A stretch of 5,909 nt of DNA from an uncultured Saprospiraceae bacterium (GCA_937967535.1 CALCMV010000129.1:1-5909); one strand, 5' to 3'. Shown: positions 1-5,715, counted from the stretch's first letter. A program made the numbers and translations. The notes: generated by a model not told the origin, from the letters alone.

Positions 1-381
1 TTTTCGATTCAGAAATAAGGCGGCAATCAAAACCACTATCGTAGGGTAAGTAAATAAAATCACCCGTTCCAGACTCGCTGTAATGTATTGCAAACCAATA
101 AAATCCGCCAAACTCGCCACATAAAAACCCGACATCCCAAATGCTGCAATCATCGCCCAATCGCGTTTTTGGAGATGTATTTTTTGTGTACTTTTTTTAT
201 TGGAAATATAGGCAACTGCGATGAAGAAAGGCAAAGAAAATATCATCCGCAAAGCCATCAAAGATACGCTGTCTATCTCGTAGCGATAGGCTAATTTGAC
301 CATGACCGCCTTAGCGGAAAAGCATATCGAACCTAATAGAACGAGTGTAGCACCGACGATATATTGTTGATTATTTTTCAT
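1..381 (-). CDS. EamA-family (DMT superfamily) membrane transporter, N-terminal part
   Basis: The frame runs from an ATG at 381 to the left edge without a stop and gives 127 residues. Four hydrophobic segments are visible at about residues 8-26, 38-58, 75-95 and 103-124. The stretch ending TM3 and entering TM4 (IGLQYITASLERVILFTYPT) is typical of the EamA fold, and short basic loops (for example NKKSTQK at 61-67) separate the helices. Family members usually have about 290-300 residues and ten helices from two EamA repeats, so this is roughly the first repeat. They are inner-membrane exporters or permeases of small metabolites. The substrate cannot be read from this part. The start lies 71 bases beyond the aldehyde dehydrogenase stop, so co-transcription is possible but not shown. 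There is no clear Shine-Dalgarno sequence before the ATG. Confidence 0.85.
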   Translation of the reverse strand, partial: MKNNQQYIVGATLVLLGSICFSAKAVMVKLAYRYEIDSVSLMALRMIFSLPFFIAVAYISNKKSTQKIHLQKRDWAMIAAFGMSGFYVASLADFIGLQYITASLERVILFTYPTIVVLIAALFLNRK

Positions 382-452
382 TGTCCGCAATTCGCCGTTA
401 GTATACGAGACTAATTCACCTTAAAAAAGCAGACTGACCAACCGCCGACCAA

Positions 453-1904
453 TTACAAGTGAATACAAACATTCTTAGCTTCGGTAAAAAACCGTAAAGC
501 CTCCCAACCACCTTCGCGTCCGACACCTGAATTTTTCATTCCGCCAAAAGGTGTTCGCAGGTCGCGGGTCAACCAAGTATTGACCCATACGATGCCGGAG
601 TCGAGTTTTTCGGCGATGCGTTGGGCGCGTCCGATATTTTGTGTCCAGAGGGTTGCAGAAAGTCCGTACTCGGTGCCATTGGCGTAGGCAAGGACTTCTT
701 CTTCTGTCTCGAAGGGAATGAGTGTCACCACCGGACCGAATATTTCTTCCTGATTGGTGCGGCAGCTTGGACTAAGTCCTTCAATCACAGTGGGTTCGAG
801 GTAGTAACCGTTTTCAAATTTGGCTACATCTACCGCTTTGCCGCCGCATAGAATGGTGCCGCCTTCTTCTTTGGCGAGGTCAATATAATCCAATATTTTT
901 GATTTGTGGGCAGCAGAAACGACAGCCCCTTGGTCGGTTTTTTCGGAAAATGGATTGCCCACGACGAGTTTTTTTACCCGTTTTACAAATTCATCTTTAA
1001 ATACTTCATAAAGATGTTTTTCAATAAAAATACGCGAACCACATAAGCAAATTTGACCTTGATTGGAAAAAGAAGAACGCAGCGTGGTGCTCATCATTTT
1101 TTCAAAATCACAATCTGCAAAAATAATATTGGGATTTTTGCCACCGAGTTCGAGGGAAAGTTTCTTGAATTTTGGTGCAGCGATTTCAGCGATTTTTTTG
1201 CCCGTTTGGGTGCCGCCGGTAAATGAAATGGCTTTGACCGAAGGATTTTCGACGATGGCTTGTCCGGCTTTATGACCGTAGCCATGTACGATATTGAGTA
1301 CGCCCGGCGGAAGCCCGGCTTCCCGACAGGCTTGGGCAAGCATGAAGGCGGTCATCGGCGTGATTTCGGAAGGCTTGGCAACCACACAATTGCCCGCAGC
1401 GAGGGCAGGCGCGATTTTCCAAGTAAACAGATACAAAGGCAAATTCCAAGGAGAAATACAGCCGACCACACCAAGCGGACGGCGAAGGGTGTAGTTAATT
1501 GCCTCGCGTTCCATATGATGCGATTCGGAGGAAGAATGGAGAATCGCCGTTGCAAAAAACCGCAAATTACTCTGTGCGCGAGGAATGTCAATCGTGCGGG
1601 AAAGCGTGATAGGTTTGCCCGTATCGGTGCTTTCGGCTTTGGCGAAGGTGTCGAGATTTTGCTCTATAATATCCGCAATTCGCATCAGAATACGAAAGCG
1701 TTTTTTGACTCCGCAATTCGACCAACCGGGGAAGGCACGCTCGGCGGCTTTGACCGCCCGCAGTACATCGCGCTCGTCCGAATCAGGAATTTGGCTATAC
1801 ACTTCGCCCGTTGATGGCTTGTAATTGTCAATATAATCACCGGAAATGGGGGGTTCCATTTCACCATATATATAGTTGCGTATCTTCTTGTCTTCGAATT
1901 TCAT
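453..1904 (-). CDS. NAD-dependent aldehyde dehydrogenase, ALDH8 / 2-aminomuconic semialdehyde dehydrogenase type
   Basis: The gene is complete at 483 residues, the normal length for the superfamily. It should oxidise a semialdehyde to the acid with NAD+ in the cytoplasm. Visible motifs are SPWN with catalytic-site Asn154, the cofactor lysine Lys177 in VAKPSE, the general base Glu252 in LELGGKNP, the nucleophile Cys286 in NQGQIC, EEIFGP with Glu387, and TPFGG near 451-455. The stretches DIPRAQSNLRFFA, LPLYLFTWKIAPALAAGN and ICLCGSRIF closely resemble, from memory, human ALDH8A1 and bacterial 2-aminomuconic or 2-hydroxymuconic semialdehyde dehydrogenases. Arg115 and Arg447 sit where that group has arginines that bind the substrate carboxylate. 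I infer a role in the 2-aminomuconate branch of tryptophan/kynurenine breakdown or in a related meta-cleavage route. No partner gene of such a pathway is in the window, so the substrate is tentative. The start is the ATG at 1904, with an A-rich leader and no Shine-Dalgarno sequence. Confidence 0.95.
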   Translation of the reverse strand: MKFEDKKIRNYIYGEMEPPISGDYIDNYKPSTGEVYSQIPDSDERDVLRAVKAAERAFPGWSNCGVKKRFRILMRIADIIEQNLDTFAKAESTDTGKPITLSRTIDIPRAQSNLRFFATAILHSSSESHHMEREAINYTLRRPLGVVGCISPWNLPLYLFTWKIAPALAAGNCVVAKPSEITPMTAFMLAQACREAGLPPGVLNIVHGYGHKAGQAIVENPSVKAISFTGGTQTGKKIAEIAAPKFKKLSLELGGKNPNIIFADCDFEKMMSTTLRSSFSNQGQICLCGSRIFIEKHLYEVFKDEFVKRVKKLVVGNPFSEKTDQGAVVSAAHKSKILDYIDLAKEEGGTILCGGKAVDVAKFENGYYLEPTVIEGLSPSCRTNQEEIFGPVVTLIPFETEEEVLAYANGTEYGLSATLWTQNIGRAQRIAEKLDSGIVWVNTWLTRDLRTPFGGMKNSGVGREGGWEALRFFTEAKNVCIHL

Positions 1905-1938
1905 TTTAATGCGTTAATGCTACAATCAATGTCTTCGC

Positions 1939-2062
1939 TAAATTTTGAATTATTTTGAATGACAAATTAATTTAAATTTACTTTGTTTTTGTTGATAATT
2001 AAAAATTAACAAATTAAATATTTTTTTATTATTCAAAATTTTTCATTCAAAATTCAAAATTA
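1939..2062. repeat. Inverted repeat, AATTTTGAAT type, with long AT-rich centre
   Basis: The left arm 1939-1962 contains two TTTTGAAT words. It is matched in reverse complement by 2043-2062, which contains ATTCAAA twice at a 7-base step. The match is good over about 20 bases with a gap of about 4. The 80 bases between the arms are strongly AT-rich and only loosely self-complementary. It lies upstream of the aldehyde dehydrogenase start and resembles the more regular phased palindromes nearby. In sequence this AT-rich, part of the similarity may be chance. Confidence 0.45.
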
Positions 2063-2075
2063 ACGAACATTGTAC

Positions 2076-2170
2076 AATGCGTCAATACTACTCTATGCGA
2101 TAATGACAATGAGTGAATGACTGAATGTAAACATTCGTTTATTCACGCATTTCAGCATTGTCGCATTATT
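2076..2170. repeat. 8-bp-phased palindromic element, AATGnnnn word
   Basis: The centre is GAATGT-AA-ACATTC at 2123-2136. To its left, AATG words begin at 2108, 2116 and 2124, exactly 8 bases apart, and weaker copies keep the same register at 2076, 2084 and 2100. To its right, CATT or TATT words begin at 2132, 2140, 2148, 2156 and 2164, again exactly 8 apart. The arms pair best near the centre (13 of 16 positions) and less well outward. The element has no coding capacity. It lies downstream of the 75-aa gene, beyond element 2216-2309. Confidence 0.7.
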
Positions 2171-2215
2171 CCGTAAAGTTAAGATTTTTTTATTGGCAGG
2201 AGAAAGGAGAATAGA

Positions 2216-2309
2216 GATTGTTTGATTGTTAAATTGTTGGATTGTTATAAAATTTTCGCGTAGCGAAAATCGTCAAAATACAATCAAACAATTCCACAAT
2301 CAAACAATC
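2216..2309. repeat. 8-bp-phased palindromic element, ATTGTnnn word, with TTTTCGC hairpin core
   Basis: In the left arm ATTG begins at 2217, 2225, 2233 and 2241. In the right arm CAAT begins at 2281, 2289, 2297 and 2305. Every step is 8 bases. The outermost 14 bases of the two arms are perfect reverse complements (2216-2229 with 2296-2309). The centre, 2252-2270, is an 8-bp stem ATTTTCGC / GCGAAAAT with loop GTA. The element starts 10 bases after the stop of the 75-aa gene (minus strand), so it could form the 3' end of that transcript. A second element with the same core, inverted, lies at 2951-3051. Confidence 0.8.
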
Positions 2310-2318
2310 ATTAAAACC

Positions 2319-2546
2319 TCATACACATACTTCGCTACGACTGTAACTAAGAATGTTTTGGAGTGTTTTTTTGCGCGGGTAAAGCGTAAATTTTGGAAGC
2401 TGTAATTGGCTGGTGTTGAGGACATCGTGCTGCGCCTTCAAATTAGTGTCGTTCTGTAAAAGCTCTTCCATAAAGAGGTTTTGTGAAGCCGACATTTCGC
2501 CGTAGATGTATTGAAGGAGTAATTTTTGTGTAGATTTTTTATCCAT
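2319..2546 (-). CDS. Small conserved-type protein of unknown function, 75 aa
   Basis: I cannot assign a function. The frame starts at an ATG and encodes 75 residues with no signal peptide, no membrane segment and no cysteine pair that would bind metal. The pattern is LLLQYIYGEM (residues 9-18), then a run of acidic residues and leucines predicted to be helical (20-45), then a basic turn (PRKK, 57-60) and a closing TLQNILSYSRS (61-71). I associate this layout of an N-terminal Y-x-Y-G-E helix and a C-terminal ILxYSR with small uncharacterised Bacteroidota proteins. Some of these look like the cytosolic helical part of anti-sigma factors without their zinc site. That resemblance is from memory and weak. 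The gene stands alone between large spacers. Its leader carries three 12-bp tandem repeats, and a phased palindrome begins 10 bases after its stop. Confidence 0.7.
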   Translation of the reverse strand: MDKKSTQKLLLQYIYGEMSASQNLFMEELLQNDTNLKAQHDVLNTSQLQLPKFTLYPRKKTLQNILSYSRSEVCV

Positions 2547-2556
2547 ATAATAGAAT

Positions 2557-2592
2557 AAGTTTAAGATTAAGTTTAAGTCGAAGTTTAAAATG
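2557..2592. repeat. Three 12-bp tandem repeats in the leader of the 75-aa gene
   Basis: Three adjacent 12-mers read AAGTTTAAGATT, AAGTTTAAGTCG and AAGTTTAAAATG on the + strand. They share AAGTTTAA, with only the last four bases varying. They end 10 bases upstream of the 75-aa gene's ATG (minus strand), so they would be in its 5' untranslated region. They could be slippage-prone repeats or a binding site; nothing in the sequence decides between these. Confidence 0.75.
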
Positions 2593-2678
2593 CGTTTTGC
2601 GTTTTTAGTGCTTAGTTTTTCATTAATCGAATTAAAATTTACTTAAATACATAAGCAAAATTCTAACTTATCAACTCG

Positions 2679-2829
2679 ACTTTTGCATTGTAATTTTAAA
2701 TTATTTATAAAATACTGATTAATCAATTTTTAAATAAAATTAAATTAATTTTTAATAAATAATTTTTAAATTTATAATTATTTTAAAACCAAAATACTAT
2801 TAATATTTAAATAATTATAATGCAAAAGT
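2679..2829. repeat. Extreme AT segment bounded by 17-nt inverted repeats
   Basis: The bases at 2679-2695 and the reverse complement of 2813-2829 agree at 16 of 17 positions (ACTTTTGCATTgTAATT against ACTTTTGCATTaTAATT). Similarity continues a few bases outward. The 117 bases between hold only six G or C. Each arm also contains ACTTTTGCA, which is one base from the Bacteroidota -7 promoter pattern, and both would point inward. The segment could be the remnant of a small non-autonomous inverted-repeat element or two facing promoter-like sites. No flanking target duplication is evident. Confidence 0.5.
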
Positions 2830-2950
2830 TCAGTTATCAACATAGAACTAAGAACGATAAACAAAGAACCTCAAATTAAACATTGACCGTTTCGTTTATA
2901 TTCACCCTAAAAACAGAAAAGCCCATGCGTTTATTGCATGAGCTTCAGAA

Positions 2951-3051
2951 TAATTGTGTGATTGTGCGATTGCATGATTGTATTTTTGATTTTCGCTACG
3001 CGAAAATTATATCACAATCACCCAATTTTACAATCATACAATCTCTCAATT
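2951..3051. repeat. 8-bp-phased palindromic element, ATTGnnnn word, overlapping the DUF2147 stop
   Basis: In the left arm ATTG begins at 2953, 2961, 2969 and 2977. In the right arm CAAT begins at 3015, 3023, 3031, 3039 and 3047, with every step 8 bases. The centre, 2989-3007, is ATTTTCGC-TAC-GCGAAAAT, the same core as at 2252-2270 but inverted (loop TAC instead of GTA). The right arm supplies part of the TAA stop of the DUF2147 gene (3050-3052). It is therefore the immediate 3' end of that gene and could serve as its transcript end. Confidence 0.8.
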
Positions 3052-3478
3052 ATTTCATCCGATACCAACGCTGTGTACGTCCCAAGAGCGAGAAGCCGAT
3101 ATAGCCGCGCACTTTGAGTTCGTCGGCATTTTCGAATTCGATGAAGCACTTATAGACTTTTCCACTTTTCGGGTCAAGGATTTTGCCATTGCCCCAATAG
3201 TCTTTTACGGGTTCCATACCCATCAGGATTTCCATACCTTTTATGGCTTGTCCTTTCTTTTTTCCGGGACAAACATCACACATTTTTCCCTTGTCTTCTT
3301 CAAGGAGGAGTTCGGTGATTTTGCCGTATAGCTTGCCACCTTGCTCGTAGATTTCTACGTATGATTTTTCATTGCCGGTTTCGTCGTCTATGGTTTTCCA
3401 TGTACCTACGGGCGATTGGGCAGACATATATGTGAAGGTCAGCAAACAGGCAATAATAAGTAAGAATTGTCTTTTCAT
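3050..3478 (-). CDS. Secreted DUF2147-family protein
   Basis: The protein has 142 residues from the ATG at 3478. A TTG one codon upstream (3481) keeps the frame open, but the ATG gives a normal signal peptide and is preferred. Residues 1-20 form that signal: MKR, a hydrophobic core, then a small-residue end MSA, with likely cleavage before Gln21 or Ser22. The mature part opens with SPVGTWKTIDD and runs through YVEIYEQGGKLYGKI (about 40-54), a Cys67-x2-Cys70 pair, KGMEIL (80-85), GKILDPKSGKVY (98-109) and LKVRGYIGFSLLGRTQRWYR (121-140). This is the usual order of DUF2147, a beta-rich exported domain without a known activity. The LGRTQ-W ending is characteristic. Its role outside the cytoplasm is unknown. 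It has its own spacers on both sides, and its stop lies inside a phased palindrome. Confidence 0.9.
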   Translation of the reverse strand: MKRQFLLIIACLLTFTYMSAQSPVGTWKTIDDETGNEKSYVEIYEQGGKLYGKITELLLEEDKGKMCDVCPGKKKGQAIKGMEILMGMEPVKDYWGNGKILDPKSGKVYKCFIEFENADELKVRGYIGFSLLGRTQRWYRMK

Positions 3479-3506
3479 CAATGTTTAGTTTTTGAAAAAA
3501 AGAAAG

Positions 3507-3591
3507 GAATTTTTGATTTTTGATTCAGTGATTTTTGATTGAAATGCATTTGAATTCAATCAAAAATCAAAAATCCCTCAATCAAAAATTC
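3507..3591. repeat. Phased palindromic element, GATTTTT word, between radA and the DUF2147 gene
   Basis: Two 37-base arms (3507-3543 and 3555-3591) are imperfect reverse complements around an 11-base centre. The inner 14 and outer 12 positions match exactly. The left arm has GAAT at 3507 and GATT at 3515, 3522, 3530 and 3537 (steps 8, 7, 8, 7). The right arm has AATC at 3558, 3565, 3572 and 3580. It resembles the ATTG and AATG elements in layout but with a slipping 7-8 register and no TTTTCGC core. It lies in the leader of the DUF2147 gene, about 130 bases after radA ends. Confidence 0.75.
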
Positions 3592-3678
3592 TCATCTTCT
3601 TTATATGTTAAAAATGTAATTTAAATTTTGTTTATGACAAAGGTTATTCCAAAAGTAGGATTTTTTTGAAGGAAATAA

Positions 3679-3720
3679 AATTCAGGTAGAGAAAATTCAT
3701 GAATTTTCTCTACCTGAATT
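3679..3720 (-). terminator. Perfect 42-bp palindrome after radA, probable transcript terminator
   Basis: Every base from 3679 to 3720 pairs with its mirror around the centre between 3699 and 3700 (centre TTCATGAA), giving 21 pairs with no mismatch. It begins one base after the radA stop. Read on the minus strand it is followed by TTATTTCC, a modest U-rich tail. The RNA would form a very stable hairpin ending the radA message. The tail is weaker than in a classic intrinsic terminator, so mRNA 3'-end protection is an alternative. Confidence 0.65.
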
Positions 3721-3721
3721 G

Positions 3722-5092
3722 TTACGAAAACAACTGTTCATACAATTCTTCCACCTTTCCTATCGCGTGAATTTTGAGCGAAAAATCATTCGCATCCAAT
3801 CCTTTCATATTGTATTTCGAGATAAAAATATGTTTGAAACCCAAGCGGTCTGCTTCGCGGATACGTTGGTCTATCCGATTCACTGCCCGAATCTCGCCCG
3901 ATAGCCCGACCTCACCTGCCAGACACACATCACTCGGAATCGCAATATCCTGAAGCGAAGAAATCAAGGCACTTACGATGGCAAGGTCAATCGCGGGGTC
4001 GTCCACTTTGATACCACCCGCGATATTGAGAAACACATCCGTCATCCCAAATTTGAACCCACAACGTTTCTCCAATACCGCCAGCAACATACTCAATCGC
4101 CGCAAATCAAAACCCGTCGAAGAACGCTGCGGCGTACCATATACTGCGGTACTCACAAGGGCTTGTGTTTCGATGAGCATCGGGCGCATCCCCTCTATCG
4201 TAGCAGCGACTGCCGAGCCACTCAGTTCTTCTTCTTTTTGAGAAAGTAGCAATTCCGAAGGGTTGCTGATTTGGTGCAGTCCCGTACCACGCATTTCATA
4301 AATCCCCAATTCGGAAGTAGAGCCAAAGCGATTTTTAATTGTCCTTAATATACGATAGGTGTGGTGGTGGTCGCCTTCAAATTGGAGGACAGTATCAACG
4401 ATATGTTCGAGCAATTTTGGTCCCGCAATGCTACCATCTTTCGTGATATGACCTATTATAAAGACGGGCGTATTGGTTTCTTTGGAAAGGCGTTGGAGTT
4501 CGCCTGCACACTCGCGTATCTGCGATACGCTGCCCGGCGTAGAGTCTAAATGCGGCGACGAGAGCGTCTGAATCGAATCCACGACCATAATAGCGGGTTT
4601 CAATTCTTTGAAATGTTTGAAAATCTGCTGCGTGTTGGTTTCGTTCATCACGTAGCACTGGGTATTAGCCATTCCTGTGCGTTCGGCACGCATTTTTATT
4701 TGTTCCTCGCTTTCCTCGCCTGATACGTACAAGACTTTTTTCTGCAATTGAAGCGCGATTTGCAGCATCAAAGTTGATTTGCCAATGCCGGGCTGCCCAC
4801 CTATCAGTACGAGCGAGCCGGTCACGATGCCACCGCCGAGTACGCGATTGAGTTCGTCGTCGGTAGTGACGAGGCGTTGGGTATCACCTGCTTTGATTTC
4901 TTGTATGAGTACCGGCGTGGCTTTTCGTTGATTGGCTTCGCGCCATGTGCGGCGTTCTTCTTTTTTGTCTCCCTTCACCAAGACTTCCTCTACATAAGTA
5001 TTCCACTCATTGCAGGAAGGACATTTGCCAACCCACTTGGGAGAAGATGCCCCACAGTTATTACAGAAAAATTGTTTTTTTACTTTTGCCAT
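3722..5092 (-). CDS. radA: DNA repair protein RadA (Sms), recombination ATPase
   Basis: The gene is complete at 456 residues, the expected length. RadA is a RecA-like hexameric ATPase that promotes branch migration and processing of recombination intermediates in the cytoplasm. Domains in order: a zinc finger with Cys10, Cys13, Cys24 and Cys27; the RecA-like core with Walker A GGQPGIGKST (Lys105) and Walker B IMVVDS (Asp172); the RadA-specific KNRFG motif at 253-257; and a C-terminal Lon-like domain from about 285, with DPAIDLAI (365-372) and GEVGLSGEIRAV (393-404). DPAIDLAI replaces the serine-bearing active-site segment of Lon, as usual for RadA, so no protease activity is expected. The ATG at 5092 gives the standard MAKVKKQFFCNNCG start. 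There is no Shine-Dalgarno sequence and no clear upstream promoter. The gene is monocistronic, with a perfect palindrome right after its stop. Confidence 0.97.
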   Translation of the reverse strand: MAKVKKQFFCNNCGASSPKWVGKCPSCNEWNTYVEEVLVKGDKKEERRTWREANQRKATPVLIQEIKAGDTQRLVTTDDELNRVLGGGIVTGSLVLIGGQPGIGKSTLMLQIALQLQKKVLYVSGEESEEQIKMRAERTGMANTQCYVMNETNTQQIFKHFKELKPAIMVVDSIQTLSSPHLDSTPGSVSQIRECAGELQRLSKETNTPVFIIGHITKDGSIAGPKLLEHIVDTVLQFEGDHHHTYRILRTIKNRFGSTSELGIYEMRGTGLHQISNPSELLLSQKEEELSGSAVAATIEGMRPMLIETQALVSTAVYGTPQRSSTGFDLRRLSMLLAVLEKRCGFKFGMTDVFLNIAGGIKVDDPAIDLAIVSALISSLQDIAIPSDVCLAGEVGLSGEIRAVNRIDQRIREADRLGFKHIFISKYNMKGLDANDFSLKIHAIGKVEELYEQLFS

Positions 5093-5449
5093 GTAAATAT
5101 GAAAATTTCAAATGCCATCCCGATAGCCATCGCGGACAAATTATAGATTTCAGTATATTATTCCGAATAATGTTTTGCTGCGAAATTTCCGGTAAAGGTA
5201 TCATTCTTAAAGCAGAATTTTAGTCAAGCATTATATGAATTTTTGGTATGGTATTTGTTTTATTTAGAATGTTTTCCACAAAATAAAGATGTATTTTAAA
5301 AACCCTTTCAAAAAACTAAATGCTCCTTTTACTGCATTTCACCTGAATAACGCAACATATTTTTCCCTAAAAACTGCTCACGTCTCACTTGCCTGTGTTT
5401 TCGTGCAGGCTTTCTATGTCATTTTTTTTTCACTTTATTAAGGTGAAAA

Positions 5450-5481
5450 TTTGCAAGTTTGAAAAACTTAACTTACCTTTG
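5450..5481 (+). promoter_or_regulatory. Bacteroidota-type promoter P1
   Basis: TTTG at 5450-5453 is followed after 20 bases by TACCTTTG at 5474-5481. This matches the -33 TTTG and -7 TAnnTTTG pattern of the main sigma factor in Bacteroidota. Transcription would start near 5488 and run rightward. The -33 part overlaps the right arm of a small inverted repeat (TTTTCAC / GTGAAAA, about 5427-5449). Confidence 0.6.
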
Positions 5482-5520
5482 CATTGTCTCAAAGGGGATG
5501 GGATTTCTATGCAAATTATA

Positions 5521-5547
5521 AAGTAAAGTTTTCGTTAAACTTTACTT
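5521..5547 (+). other. Perfect 11-bp hairpin in the P1 leader
   Basis: AAGTAAAGTTT (5521-5531) and AAACTTTACTT (5537-5547) are exact reverse complements around the loop TCGTT. GCAAAT occurs on both sides of the hairpin. No T-run follows, so it is not an intrinsic terminator. It may be an RNA structure in the transcript from P1, or an operator upstream of P2. Confidence 0.5.
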
Positions 5548-5618
5548 CCTGCAAATGTCTTCCGTACAACATATTTTAAGTCTTGATTTGAAAATCAAAT
5601 TAAAAATTGAACAAACTC

Positions 5619-5650
5619 TTGTTTTTTTTATTTCAAATATGTTACCTTTG
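5619..5650 (+). promoter_or_regulatory. Bacteroidota-type promoter P2
   Basis: TTG at 5619-5621 is followed after 21 bases by TACCTTTG at 5643-5650. The nine bases TTACCTTTG are identical to those of P1. Transcription would start near 5657 and run rightward into the region with the 60-bp repeat. Both promoters are followed within about 12 bases by GTCTCAAA (5486 and 5662). Confidence 0.55.
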
Positions 5651-5715
5651 TACTTCAGGTCGTCTCAAAAACGAAACTCATAAAGATGAGCCTTCTTGAC
5701 ACCAATTAAAAAAAT

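Larger units (their letters stand above)
1905..2318. other. Gene-free spacer between the 75-aa gene and the aldehyde dehydrogenase
   Basis: This 414-base stretch holds no open frame that looks like a gene. It is AT-rich and carries three inverted-repeat structures in a row: an AATTTTGAAT-type pair (1939-1962 with 2043-2062), an AATGnnnn-phased one (about 2076-2170), and an ATTGTnnn-phased one with a strong hairpin core (2216-2309). Transcription of the dehydrogenase should begin here on the minus strand. The only site fitting the Bacteroidota -7 pattern is TAATTTTG on the minus strand at 2062-2055. It lies inside a repeat arm and is weak evidence. Confidence 0.7.
2547..3049. other. Gene-free AT-rich spacer between the DUF2147 gene and the 75-aa gene
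   Basis: This spacer of about 500 bases holds no credible gene. An open frame on the + strand at 2883-3104 runs through a repeat and into the DUF2147 gene and is not supported. The spacer contains three 12-bp tandem repeats (2557-2592), a segment of about 95% AT bounded by inverted 17-mers (2679-2829), and a phased palindrome (2951-3051) that reaches into the DUF2147 stop codon. Confidence 0.7.

Noticed and set aside
1260..1814. 184-codon open frame on the + strand, antisense to the aldehyde dehydrogenase
   Set aside because: It lies wholly inside a gene with complete catalytic motifs on the other strand, and its translation is arginine-rich with no recognisable domain. It is a reading-frame shadow.
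2055..2085. Minus-strand promoter for the aldehyde dehydrogenase (TAATTTTG at 2062-2055, TTG at 2085-2083)
   Set aside because: The spacing of 20 is acceptable, but the -7 word is part of a repeated arm and would leave a leader of about 140 bases; too weak to list as a feature.
2319..2546. Homology between the 75-aa protein and the N-terminus of the aldehyde dehydrogenase (both contain YIYGEM)
   Set aside because: The match is limited to six residues in otherwise unrelated proteins and contexts, so it is taken as coincidence.
2883..3104. 73-codon open frame on the + strand
   Set aside because: It runs through the phased palindrome and into the DUF2147 gene in antisense, with no protein-like features.
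3443..3454. Lipoprotein signal at IIAC in the DUF2147 protein
   Set aside because: The cysteine is at residue 11, too early to follow a full hydrophobic core, and the sequence continues hydrophobic to a normal MSA cleavage site.
3479..3481. TTG as start of the DUF2147 protein
   Set aside because: The ATG immediately after it gives the same signal peptide and is the more usual start; nothing upstream favours TTG.
3637..3657. Minus-strand promoter for the DUF2147 gene (TACTTTTG at 3657-3650)
   Set aside because: The -7 pattern fits, but no TTG-containing -33 box lies about 20 bases upstream, and such words are frequent in this AT-rich spacer.
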